In this document: positions 46,826-57,229 of the stretch, piece after piece
Position numbering within the stretch: position 1 is the stretch's first letter
Layout of the letters: the number at the start of each line of letters is the position of its first letter
Assembly (NCBI GenBank): GCA_021234155.1
Contig: JAJEKV010000078.1
Coordinates: 5,270,370 to 5,334,369, forward strand
Source: Isoetes taiwanensis
Taxonomy: Eukaryota; Streptophyta; Lycopodiopsida; Isoetales; Isoetaceae
Direction: 5' to 3'
Length of the DNA stretch: 64,000 nt
Made by a program: the position numbers and the translations under genes
Notes under the pieces: model-generated
Told to the model about the DNA's origin: nothing
The model's database searches: none
What the model saw: the letters and a program-made list of their open reading frames with translations, nothing else

Positions 46826-49735
46826 TGACGGTGACCTCCTGAGTCAAGGCGGGGAGTACTCAAATTTGGCTTGTCCGAGTAACGTCGGTGAAACTCCGCA
46901 ATTTTATCAGAAGCATTAGTCAGATTCTCGGCAGGCTCACAGGTTCTATCACTTACCGAGTACCCTTTCCAATCGACAAATTAATACAATCGTCGACGAA
47001 GAAACTTGGAGTCCAGAATCTCTCGAACCTCGAACTCCTCATGATCATCAATTTCTACTGGTGGCGGCGGCGAAGGAACGCGATTGGGGAAAGTATTAAC
47101 TGTGTAGAGCTTCAATAGAGAAACATGAAATACTGGATGGAGCCGAACAACTGGAGGATGCTCGAGCCGGAATGCCACATTGCTGATTTGAGCCGTGATC
47201 CGGTAAGGACCAAGGCGATGATAGTCAACCTTGTTACAGGGACGTGAGGTAGGGAGGTCCCTACTAAGAAGTCAAACAAGGTCACCAACATGAAATTTAG
47301 GAGCTTCCTGCTGATGCAAATCGGCATAATGCTGATAACGTTCTTGTGCTTGGTGAAGATGACGCTAAAGATCTGATTGAAGAGCCTGGAGTTTCTCAAG
47401 TCGAGTCGGTACTAGGATTGACAGAGTCGATAATCGACCCAATCATCCTGCTGATAACTGATAAAGCACCTTAAATATTGCTCCAGAGTCTGATTAGTGT
47501 GCTCTGCCTGCCCATTACTTTCTGGATGATGACCAAATGTCAGTGAGCGGTCGATATACAATAACTCCAAAAGCTGCTTCCAAAAACCTGCGACGAACTG
47601 TGGTCCACGATTGCTGACGATAGTATCGAGTAAGCCGTGAAGTTTGACTACTTTACGACAAAAGAAGATTCGTTGTTTCCTCACTGGTAATGGTGATGTT
47701 GCAGGGAATAAAATGAGCCATCTTAGAGAAACGATCAACAACACCCCGAAAGAGTGGCAGCTCCAGAATGAAGTCCATAGAAATGCTCTTTCAAGATCCA
47801 TCTGATACCGGCAGTGGCTGAAGAAGGCCATGAGGAAGATGGCTTGGAATCTTTGCTTCACGGAAAATGTCACAAGATCGAATAAAAGCTTCGACAGAGC
47901 GACGAAGCCCAGGCCAGCAATACTCTCGATTAATAAGTTCAAGAGTCTTGGCTACTCCAAAGTGTCCGGACATAGGTGATTCATGGCAAGCCTGGAGAAC
48001 TCGAAGCCTAGAAGCACCTTCTGGCACATGTAAAAGCCCATCACGGAGCAGGAGTCCATCTCGAACCTCAAAACGATCATAGTCTGATTGCATTTGCTGA
48101 GAAGATGATGCAGAGCCAAGGGGTGAGAATACATCTTGAGCCAGTGGATCGGGGGGCAAAGATGCTCGAACAGACTCCAACAAGGCCGTATCATGAGGCC
48201 TCTCGAACAAAGTGAGAGTCATAAGCTGGAACCGATCAGGCCCTAGAATAACCTGTGATTGCTGATCAAATGCAGGATCACCTAGATTGGGCTCAAGGTA
48301 GGAGCATCGAGACAAGGCATCAGGCTTCCCTTGGAGGGATCTAGGATGGTACTTGATCACGAAATCAATACGGGATAATACTTGAGTATGCCACCGGACC
48401 TGGCGATGGTTGAGCACTCGAGCGGACTGAAAATACTCTAGATTTTGATGATCTGTATAGACTGTGACCTTATAAGGAGATCCCTCTAGAAGACATCTCC
48501 ACTTCTCGAAAGAATCCACTATCGCCAACAACTTTTTGTCATAAATGCGATAGTTGATTTCAGTAACCTGAAACTTCCGTGAGTGATAGGTGATTGGATG
48601 CAATTCATGGTCATCCCCCTCCTGCAAAATCGGAAGCATCTGCTTCAACAACATATGGGCGCAAAGGATCTGCATGAGCAAGACCGCCGTAGATGCTTCA
48701 AAGTAACAAAAGCAGATTCTGCTTCTACACTCTATTCAAATAGCACGTCCTTAATCGTGATGTGTGTCAAAGGAAGGGCAATCTCCGAATAATCCCAAAT
48801 GAAACGCCGATAGAAATTGGCAAAACCAAGAAAACAATGAATATCTCGAACAGATGAAGATGTTTGCCACTCTAGAACAGTGTGGACCTTTTCGAGATCC
48901 ATAGAGACTCCATGTGGAGTGATATGATAGCCAAGGAACTCCACATTATCTTTGCTCGAACTGATACTTCTCAAGTTTGGCATATAACCCATGCTCACGA
49001 AGCTTCTGAAGGACCTGTCGAACATGCTTCTCATGTTCTTCGAGAGTCTTAGAATAAATAAGAATATCATCCAAATAGATGATAACAAAAGTGTCTAAGA
49101 ACTCTCGAAAGACATCATTGGTCATATGCTAGAATACTACTGGAACATTGGTAAGTCCAAATGGCATAACTGTGTACTCAAAATGGTCATACCGAGTACA
49201 AAAAGTTGTTTTCCACTCATCACCCTCCCGGGTCCGAATAAGATTGTAGGCACCCCGAAGATCAATCTTCGTAAAATAATGTGCACCTTGGAGTCGCTCC
49301 AGCAACTCTGGGATCAGAGGAAGGAGATACCGATTTGGCACTTGATCTTATTGAGGCCACGATAATCAACGACTAGACGCAACGAATCATCCTTCTTTTT
49401 TACGAAGAAGAAAGGCGCTCCAGCAAGGGACTGAGAATGTCGAATGAAACCAGTGGCTAGATTCTCTTCAATGTAATCCCGCAAAACCTTTAACTCAGCA
49501 GGAGATAGACCATATATTGGACCATATGGCGGCATTGTCCCGGGCTGCAAATCAATAGGACAATCATATGGATGATGCTATAGGAGCTTGCTAGCTTTGA
49601 CTTTGTCAAAAACATCAGAGAAGTCGCCATATTTATCTGGCATTGGAGAAGACTTTACTGGTGTCGAGCTAGCTGATGGGTGAACCTGGATTGCAAATAC
49701 TGAACTTGGATCTTGCCTTCCAGATTTAACGAACT
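46826..49735 (-). pseudogene. Gypsy pol: RT, RNase H, integrase, chromodomain
   Basis: RT shows [31 protein letters not shown], the YLDD active site (at ~49080, in a different frame from the flanks) and NVEFLGYHITPHGV. RNase H shows YTDHQNLEYF and RWHTQVLSRIDFVIKYHPR. The H2C2 finger has HESPMSGHFG, but its second Cys pair is damaged (SCDIFREAK). In the integrase core the second acidic residue is changed to Asn (IVSNRGPQFVAGF), while NGQAEHTNQ keeps the Glu. The chromodomain runs from FEVREILDSKFLRRRL across an in-frame TAA to FVDWKGYS and ends near 46826. At least five shifts or stops. Dead polyprotein. Confidence 0.9.
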
Positions 49736-49739
49736 CGAG

Positions 49740-50293
49740 CATTAGAGGAAATTTGAGATCTCATTTCATCCCCATAAGAATCCTCCAATGGAATGGCTAC
49801 CCTCTATTAACTACAATTAATGCAGCACCAACAACTTCATTGTTTGTTGTTTTTCCCCATAACTTTTGATTCACTTGTCAAAATGTTATGCGCTTGTTGC
49901 ATTAGATGCGGAATGAAAAGATCTTTCCAATGATATATGGTTATGATGTATTTCAATATGGTCATATGCGTTAACCTTAAAAAAATATGATTTTTTGCTT
50001 ATTTCTTATATATTTATATCGTAAAATATGTATGAATGGGTTATCACTAGATAGATCTTGTGAAGACGAACCCATTGCTACAAAAAGTTTTTGAATCGGA
50101 GTTCTGGATCAAAAATTATAATGAAAAAATGATACTACAGAAGTTAGTTGCAGCTGCATTAATTACAGGCTGCCACATAATACTTGAATGAGATATACTG
50201 GAGCTCTTCTCTTATTGGACAGTTTAAAAAGCTGACATGGCATTTTAAGCATCCCTTAATGGGACAAAATGTGATCTCATTTTTCCTCTAATG
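49740..50293. mobile_element. Foldback (MITE-like) element, CATTAG family, in Gypsy
   Basis: A 554-bp insert with inverted ends: cattagaggaaatttgagat at the left and its near complement atctcatttttcctctaatg at the right. Inner arms also pair (caattaatgcagc against gctgcattaatta). No ORF. The Gypsy frame resumes directly on the two sides, so the boundaries are good to a few bases. Target duplication is absent or at most 3 bp (GAG/AAG). Termini and length match the element at 4735-5280. Confidence 0.8.
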
Positions 50294-50581
50294 AAGAGAA
50301 ATTTTCGAGATATCTGGCCGAGGGCATGAAGAAGCCTCTACAAAAGCAGAACATGAGCAGGAGGAGGAGGAGCAACCGGAACATGAACTGGAGCAGGGAT
50401 TGAATCAAGAACTGGAGCAATAGTAGGGATTGGAGCAGGAACTGGAGCAGGAGCAAATGGAGCAGGAGCGAAATTGAACCGAGCAGAGCCGGAGCCGAGC
50501 CGAGCCGAGCCGGAGCCGAGCCGAGCCGGGACATCATCAAGAATATGGTCAATCTGGGGCATGAACTAGAGCGAGGCAAGA
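50294..50581 (-). pseudogene. Gypsy linker between protease and RT
   Basis: Reading leftwards it encodes a low-complexity Pro/Ala stretch (FAPAPVPAPIPTIAPVLD, VHVPVAPPPPAHV) in one frame, then FVEASSCPRPDISKISL in another. It continues the frame left at 56235 on the far side of the hAT-like insert. A block of near-perfect gagccgagcc repeats (about 50483-50530) encodes Gly/Ser/Ala/Arg. Confidence 0.7.
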
Positions 50582-51129
50582 GTCGAATCCACAAAGTGAC
50601 ATAATACGATACGAAATGAATACGAGGACCTAAAAATGAATACCTAATACCTAATATAAGAAATACACATACGGAGAATACGGAATATTCTCTTAGAATA
50701 TTCCATAAAATATCATATTTGTACTTGATCTTTTCAGCTTAATCTCTATTTTTTAAATATGAAAACTGTAAATTCTTCTATTGCAATAATAACAACACTG
50801 TTCATATATTATATGATCTACTGAACCACCAAGACTGCCAGCAATATATAATAGGAAAAATGTTTTGCTTCCAAAATGGTGAAGGTTCGCTTACATGTCA
50901 AAGTCACAAAGGGAATGCCTCACAAATAGCTATGACCAATCAGTATTGTATTGTAGGGACAAAAAATAGTGGCCTTTATCCAATTTGATAATGAGATCTG
51001 CGGTTGTCCAGCAACCCTTGAAAGGAATTGCAGCCTTACAGAATAGATGCACAAAATAAAGATGGCATGTTATCTAACTAGCTAAACAATTACCCCAAAT
51101 AGACAAGACATCCCGGTCTTAACTCTCAC

Positions 51130-51237
51130 CTCAAGCCCAAAAAAGTAAAGGCCAAGCATGTTGACTCCAAAATGAAGCATGTCATGGTGCCAGGGATAGA
51201 ATGCAAGCTTATCAAGCAGCCAGTTCAATTGATGCAG
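51130..51237 (-). pseudogene. Rhomboid-like exon (captured)
   Basis: The minus-strand frame reads NWLLDKLAFYPWHHDMLHFG, continues VNMLGLYFFGLE and ends at a GAG/GTGAGA donor. H-x2-x-N-M-x2-LY-x-FG-x-E is the signature of the second transmembrane segment of rhomboid intramembrane proteases. The catalytic Ser and His exons are not found. Its upstream intron would be too short (22 bp) if the 184-bp block exon were its neighbour, so the exon order is uncertain. It lies inside the hAT-like element, so it is probably captured host sequence. Confidence 0.45.
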
Positions 51238-51365
51238 ACTAAAGAAGTAAATAAAATTACCTCAGCAATTAACTCCACCAAGATGCCTGCACAGAGAGCA
51301 ATGCCTATCACTTTGAAGCTCCTATCCAAGGTCTGCAATTTATTGTAAGAAGGAAAAACTTAGAA
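51182..51365. repeat. 184-bp direct duplication, copy A
   Basis: Nearly identical to 55219-55402, from tcatgg to aaaaacttagaa. On the minus strand each copy contains an exon-like stretch (acceptor aaattgcag, then LDRSFKVIGIALCAGILVEL, and a GAG/GTAATT donor), a hydrophobic helix. The duplication brackets the CACTA-like relic. Confidence 0.9.
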
Positions 51366-54300
51366 AAAATGGATGACCATACCCGTTGATGAAATAGCAT
51401 CAATGATATCGTCATTCGTAACATCATATATAATATCAACAATCGTATCATTCATTATGTCATCCACCCTGATATAAGAGTGTCACTTATGACATCACTC
51501 ACCACCTAGTGCTATAACGAACGTCACCTATAATGTGAAAATATGTACCATGGCTAGTATCAACTATATTGTCATCAACATCGCCATATATAGTATCACT
51601 TGAAGGGTAAATAATTATGCCATTAATAGTATCAAATATAATACCATGTATAAGGTCGAGAGTAGACTAAGTAGTATCAAACATAATATCACTTTTTGTT
51701 ATTAATATAAGTGCTTATAATACCATGTGTAGGGTCATAAGTTATGTCATTCCTAAAGCCTTAACACATTGGTTCTCAGGTTTACAGGCTGAGATTGAAT
51801 CTCAGCCATTCATCAGAGTGTTGTTATCAGCTAATAACACTTCACCGGCCTCTGTTTGCTCGTTCTTGCATAACATCCTAGAGTATTACAATGAATGCTT
51901 ATAACATCCTAGAGTATTACGATAATAAGATCGATGAGTCGCCATTATAGCCCTTCCAGCCATAGCCCCCTTTTTTTCGGCCAAAAGCCCCGTTTTTTTG
52001 CCATAGCCCCTGTTCCGAAGCAAACAAGCCCTGCTTCCCGCCACAAAGCCCCTTTCCGCCGGACCTTCCGAAATCCGACCTTCTTTCCTAAATCCGACCT
52101 TCTGAAACCTTCTGAAAACCTTCTGAAAACGGCTCCATTCCGACATCCCTTCTAAAAACGGCTTCATTCCAGCAAGCTCAAAACCTTCTGAAAGCGGCTC
52201 CATTCTGGCATCCCTGCGTTCGGCCTTGGCGGAAGAATCCCTGTTTAGCAAACCCTCGAACCAATGTGTTAAGGGCGATAACGCCCTATGCCATTTTGAT
52301 GGCCCAAATTTTTTTTTTTTTCAATAACGCCCCTGGCAGGGCGTTATCTACTCCATAGCTAGCATATAGTAGTGCCATATTTATAGTCATGTTACAAACC
52401 ATCACATGTACTAACATTTGGATAGGCCTAATAACATCACCTATAATTTGAATAGGGATATTAATTTTACTGGGTTTTTTTCTTTTCATTTTTTTTTTTG
52501 GTTCTTGATTCCTTTTCTAATATAACAAAACCAATATTTCAAAACCACAAAACATTGCTCATCGCAAGTTGTTGTCAATTGAATTCGGAAACAGCTTTAT
52601 TGATTCAGATTTAAGTCAACAAACATAAAGAATGAAAAGAACATAGCAAACTAAAAAATGAAATTATGTTTGAAGAGTAATGTGCTTGACTTAGGTAGAT
52701 GACTCGGACTTCCCACGCCCGTAATATATTTCATGAAAGCAATATAACCACATATATTTTATTTTTTCGTGGTGATTGTCTTACTTGGGAACCTTCAAAT
52801 TCATCTCGCTACTTGACTACCTTCCATGTGATTGACTTAATAAACCGATTAAGCCCATCAAATGATACACTCTCTTCTCTTGCATTTTGTGAAGTAACAA
52901 ACTTGGAGTTAAAAATACGATCATGAAAATGAAATGCATTTCAAAAAAAGAAGTTCTATGTTGCTCAACTAGAACACATATCACCGCTTGTTGGATCTTG
53001 CGTAAATAAAGCATACGAGAAATAGAGCAAAGCTAAAAGGTGTTTATACTATCAAAGGATAGTTTTATGTATGTTTCCATAATAAAGCGGCTTAACTACT
53101 TATTAGATTAAGAAAGAAAAATTAACAATGCAAAAGCACAAAACCTGTTTAAGTCGCGCTTAAATATTCAAACGCCTCTAGTTCTTGTTGTAGAACTATT
53201 CAAAATATCTAGAGCTATTGTGCCTCTGGCTTCAATCAAGATAACAAAGAAAAATGCTAGATTGAGATGTACCATATGTATAAACACAGATTTGCCATTT
53301 CTATTAGCCATTTTTGTTTCAAAACCCAATCAAACGGATGCAAATGTGCTCGACCACTATCAAGTACATGTGCTTCAATGCCTTCGTTGAGTAAAATATC
53401 TAGTATTCCAAGCATTCATCAAGAACGGCTGCCCTCTTTTTTCAAACATGCCCGATAATCTAGACTTTACCATGTGTGATAAAAATATCGCCACGCGATC
53501 GATTTTCCCAAGTTTCGAGTACTAGAATTGCTAAAACCATTTTAGATTATCTCATGAGCATGGAAGCTTATGCATAATGATTTTGCATCAAGCCGCTTCC
53601 AAGGCGCATATTAACATAGAAAATCGGATCGAATGTAGAATCGGCCATTATCGGCCATTTCTTTGAGAAACTTTAGGGTAGCAGTGGTTAAATCAACCGA
53701 TATCTATATTTTTTCAGTGAAAAATATTGTGAATATGATTATAACTATCGTTATATTTGTTTGAACTGCCTTTGGTAAGAAAATTATTTCTTCTTTGTCT
53801 AGACTGAAGTTCAAAACCTCATGCCAATATATTTTCGATCCGAGTTCAAAACCTAATGCCAATATATTTTTCGATGTTTTTGTTACGAGTCCTCCATGGG
53901 ATCAATTCAATTCACTAAGACATTCTTCTCTTTACGTGTACATCTATAAAAGGAACAAGTACCCTTGGCCAAATTTTTTATGAGGCTTAACAATTTTGCC
54001 AAGCCTGATCTTGCAAGACATGTTTGTATTCCAGTGACATGTTTGCATGCTAGAAGCCCAAATGATTGCAAAAGAAGACCAACTAGATCAAGGAGCATAT
54101 GAGGAGGAGAGGTCCCATTTGGCAACCTATCAAAAAGAGCTGGTCTGGAATCCATGAAAACAGAGGACATGAAGCCACATCGAGTTGCCCATATCTGTTC
54201 TCCAGAATTCTACTCATATTTCTAAGAACTTGAAGTCTAACTTTTTAGGTTTTGTAGTTTTCACCTCCGTTGCTAAAAAAGAACTTATTAGGGCGAGGCT

Positions 54301-55218
54301 CGGTCTAAAAATACTGTTTAGTTTAAATCCAAATAACCAATTGTCTATCCACTCTAAGGCAAACAAAGAAAATATTAATGCAAGATGGATTTCCAATCGC
54401 GAGAAAAGAAAAATTTGGCATTCGAAAAGCCAAAAACCATAGGCTCATATTCATGTGGAAAAATACAAAAATATTTTTCACCACCGCCGGAAAAACAATC
54501 AGAAATAAAGCCGTCAGATCATGAGACATGCCTATAATATGCCTCAAGATGCCTAAACCCACGTCCCCCAAACGAATTGCCCCTTAAGAGGGGACAATCC
54601 AATAACAAGAACATCACAATGACAAAGATGGTGATGCAATAGAGGTCTCTAGTAAAAACGCATACAATATCATGTTTGTAGATGATGATACAAGCATAAA
54701 TGAATTACATGATATTATATGCCATACTATAGTAATTTATATAAGTTGTAACACTTGTATGGTCATGTTATAAATGGAAGATTTATTGACATTATGAGGG
54801 ATGCAACCGATGATAATATTCATGGTGATATTAGCAACATACATAATGTCATCTGTAAATACTGATATAACTATTGCATCACGTGTGATACAATAGACGA
54901 CGCTATAAATGGCCATATAATTGCTATAACTAATAGCGCACGTATTGTCATTACTAGAACTACAATAACTATTGATAGTAAGAGTGATATAAGATGTGGT
55001 ATTAACAAGTGATATTATTAACACCAACTATAGTGTCATTTCTGAGTACTGATACAATTATTGACGTTAATTGTGATATTGTGCACGATGCTATGGGTGC
55101 TACAATTTTTGTCATTGATACAGTCACATGCCCTCAATAGCATTATTAACATCATACAATATTTTTTTAGATTTTAAGTGATACAAAATTGACGCTAAAT
55201 AGCTATTCTCTTGTAGTG
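51366..55218. mobile_element. CACTA-like relic, left end lost
   Basis: The right end reads ttgTAGTG at 55214-55218; on the complementary strand this is CACTACAAGAGAATAGC, a classic CACTA terminus. Next to it (54600-55200) is a degenerate array with many tgatatt/gatgctat motifs. At the left (51380-51745) lies a similar array in the complementary sense (aatatcac, agtatcaa). Inverted subterminal arrays are typical of En/Spm-CACTA elements. No CACTA terminus occurs at the left, and no transposase ORF is visible in 52275-54600, where no gene is recognised. Non-autonomous and broken. Confidence 0.6.
51759..52274. mobile_element. Small inverted-repeat element within the CACTA relic
   Basis: A 516-bp unit with 16-bp terminal inverted repeats: ccttaacacattggtt at the left and its perfect complement aaccaatgtgttaagg at the right. 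TTAA at each tip is symmetric, so it could be a 4-bp target duplication (piggyBac-type) or part of the repeat. The interior has internal repeats (agccccntttt; accttctgaaaacggctcc and variants), and the minus-strand ORF there is an artefact. Directly outside to the right lies a hairpin, ataacgcccctggcagggcg (52324-52343). Confidence 0.6.
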
Positions 55219-55402
55219 TCATGGCGCCATCGATAGAATGCAAGCTTATCAAGCAGCCAGTTCAATTGATGCAGACTAAAGAAGTAAATAAAATTACCTC
55301 AGCAATTAACTCCACCAAGATGCCTGCACAGAGAGCAATGCCTATCACTCTGAAGCTCCTGTCCAAGGTCTGCAATTTATTGTAAGAAGGAAAAACTTAG
55401 AA
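55219..55402. repeat. 184-bp direct duplication, copy B
   Basis: Second copy, starting exactly at the base after the CACTA-like right terminus. It shares all features of copy A with a few substitutions. A third short echo (gcctgcacagagagcaat) lies at about 55472. Confidence 0.9.
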
Positions 55403-55906
55403 TATGATGAACAATAGATTTAATATTATGCAATGCTTTCTTGAATTCACATTTACTGGTATCCATATCGGAGCCTGCACAGAGAGCAATTGCGTCTATG
55501 AGTAATCAAAAGTAGCATGCAGTCTAGCATTACTGTATTCTGTAACTATGTAGAAGAACAAGAAATACCAAAATTAGACTTGCAAATTTACCACAAGTGA
55601 GCGAAATTTTGCCACAAACGGATGATTTGCATCGATTTTTCTCACAATGCCGTAGTTACTGATATGCAAAAAGCTTTCCAAAAATGTTCGAAACACAGGA
55701 CAAACAAAATGGCAGTATAGAGCTCGGGGTGTGCCAAAACGGTGTTGAAAACGAAGCATGCCTTCGGAAGATGATAGATTACAGTTCTTGAAACAGAATG
55801 CAAGTGGGTTTCAAACCATAAACAGTCGGCAGCAATAGTGGATAGAGGCAACAATCAATCAAACAGACCACGAACGAAATAGAGACTAGAGAGGCAAAGA
55901 ACTTAC

Positions 55907-56091
55907 AAGGCATCAGTTTCAGCATCAAGCTTTCGTGTATTCAATCCAGGGGTACTCGACGCTGCATTATTTGCTCCAAAAGAAGGTCGGGCGCCGTTCG
56001 TTAGAGTACATACCACAGACGGAAACAACAGAGAAGAGATGAAGAAAACAGAGGAAAAAAATTTCCCCTTTGTGTTGAAATTTTTTTCCAT
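55907..56091 (-). pseudogene. MBF1-like exon (captured)
   Basis: Reading leftwards the frame gives RPSFGANNAASSTPGLNTR, then KLDAETDAL, and ends at a donor (cctt/GTAAGT at 55906). N(K/N)AAS...LNT(R/K)KLD(x)(E/D)T(E/D) is the conserved linker just before the helix-turn-helix of multiprotein bridging factor 1, a transcriptional coactivator that bridges TBP and bZIP factors. The HTH exon is not found. It sits just inside the right end of the hAT-like element, whose subterminal region gives its 5' part. Captured host exon is the best reading. Confidence 0.55.
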
Positions 56092-56417
56092 TAAAAACTG
56101 AATACAGCCGTATTTGTGCCCGTATTCTCTGTTTTACAATTTGAATATGGCGTATGTATTTTTCGAATACGGTTTTTTTCTAAATTATGTATTCGCCGTA
56201 GAATACGGCCGTATTCTGTTTCTGTGGTCGAATCAGAACATGGAGCAGAAATAGGAACAGCAAGGACGGAATCAGGGGCCCACGATACTACACGGATCGA
56301 AGTCGATGTTGGTGTAGAGACCTGATCTGCAGATGAACTGGAACTAGAGCTAGAGCTAGAACCAGCAAATTGAAATGATCTAGTACGCCAATCAATCTGT
56401 GGATTATGTAGCTCGAG

Positions 56418-56747
56418 TCAGGACAGACCCAAGACTATCGGCGCATGTGGGCTAACGATGAGATTGAAGGAAATACTACAAGAAACTCCCTCGAACAAAA
56501 CCTGAAGAGGCACAGTACATTTTGTGACTGCACCCGAGGAGATCTCCAGTTCATCAATCATTTCGACAGAACCAGGATGCTCAACCTTGCTTCTGGGGAT
56601 GGCGTGCTTACAGGTGAATACACTATCTATAAAGCAAGCATTTGCACCATAATCAAGTTGCGTCAACACTTGCAATCTTCCAACCTCTGATTTCAATGAT
56701 ATAGGGATGAAGAATGCCTCATTGACCTTATCCGATGGAATAAACAT
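56418..56747 (-). pseudogene. Gypsy aspartic protease
   Basis: A retropepsin domain in which the active-site triad D-S-G is changed to D-Y-G (LDYGANACFID). The closing beta-strand motif PIVLGLS is kept, followed by an in-frame stop. The frame continues past the stop with ELHNPQIDWRTRSFQFA toward the hAT-like insert. The protease is inactive. Confidence 0.85.
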
Positions 56748-56800
56748 GTCAAGAAGTGTGGAAGGAGTCTAAGAAAAGGTGGCAAGCCGACGAGAGACTC

Positions 56801-57229
56801 CTACCACTCGGACCGGCCCCTGAATTTTTCAGACTGATTTGGGCGCTTCACATGGCATCCACGAGCAATATGGCCAGCTCCTCCATAGTAGAGGCAAAGA
56901 TTAGCCTCTCTCCGATGTTGCTTCTCGGCAGCAGATAAAGGTCTTCGAACTGCCCGATCAATCTGCATAGGCTCAGGTCCGGACCTGTTGGATTCTATAG
57001 ATGAAACTAGGGAGGACGTAGCTACAGGCACTTGTGTGATTGGGAAGACCTGACTACATCTCTCTTGCCTACGTTCGAAGAGCCGATTATCACATCGAAC
57101 TGCAAATCTTATGGCTTCTTCCAAAGTCTGAGGATCCTCCATAGACAACAGCATATCTTTGGCATCCTCATGTAACCCCTTTTGAAAACAATCTCGAAGT
57201 GCAACATCATCCCAGGCAGTATCTACCAC
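56801..57229 (-). pseudogene. Gypsy gag, C-terminal part
   Basis: Reads WDDVALRDCFQKGLHEDAKD, QTLEEAIRFAVRCDNRLFER and a single CCHC knuckle CLYYGGAGHIARGC in which the second Cys is Tyr. The N-terminal gag, 5' LTR and primer-binding site are not recognisable to the right of 57230, so the element is also truncated at this end. Confidence 0.85.

Larger units (their letters stand above)
50590..56226. mobile_element. hAT-like element carrying plant gene fragments
   Basis: The 5637-bp insert is flanked by a perfect 8-bp duplication GTCGAATC (50582-50589 and 56227-56234), the hAT hallmark. Its ends are inverted: CACAAAGTGACATAATACG at the left, and CACAGAAACAGAATACGGC on the complementary strand at the right. 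Both subterminal regions are dense in GAATACG/CGTATTC motifs (50610-50690 and 56100-56215), as expected for transposase-binding sites. There is no transposase gene, so it is non-autonomous. Inside are an MBF1-like exon, a rhomboid-like exon, a 184-bp duplication and a CACTA-like relic. The Gypsy frame continues across it. Confidence 0.8.
46826..57229 (-). mobile_element. Ty3/Gypsy chromovirus, split by two insertions
   Basis: Reading leftwards: gag end with zinc knuckle (57229-56801), protease (56747-56418), a Pro/Ala-rich linker (to 56235, resuming at 50589 down to 50294), then RT (49735-48732), RNase H (48681-48350), integrase zinc finger and core (48100-47412) and a chromodomain (47178-46826). 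The chromodomain after integrase is typical of plant chromoviruses, whose chromodomain targets heterochromatin. The element is interrupted by a 5.6-kb hAT-like element (50590-56226) and a foldback element (49740-50293). At both points the flanking reading frame resumes once the insert and one target repeat are disregarded. Flanking LTRs were not recognised on either side. Confidence 0.9.

Noticed and set aside
50277-50594. Pro/Ala-rich and Leu-rich minus-strand ORFs as a separate gene
   Set aside because: The sequence is the low-complexity linker of the Gypsy polyprotein, in frame with the segment on the other side of the hAT-like insert.
51886-52251. 121-codon minus-strand ORF
   Set aside because: It is built from internal repeats of the small inverted-repeat element.
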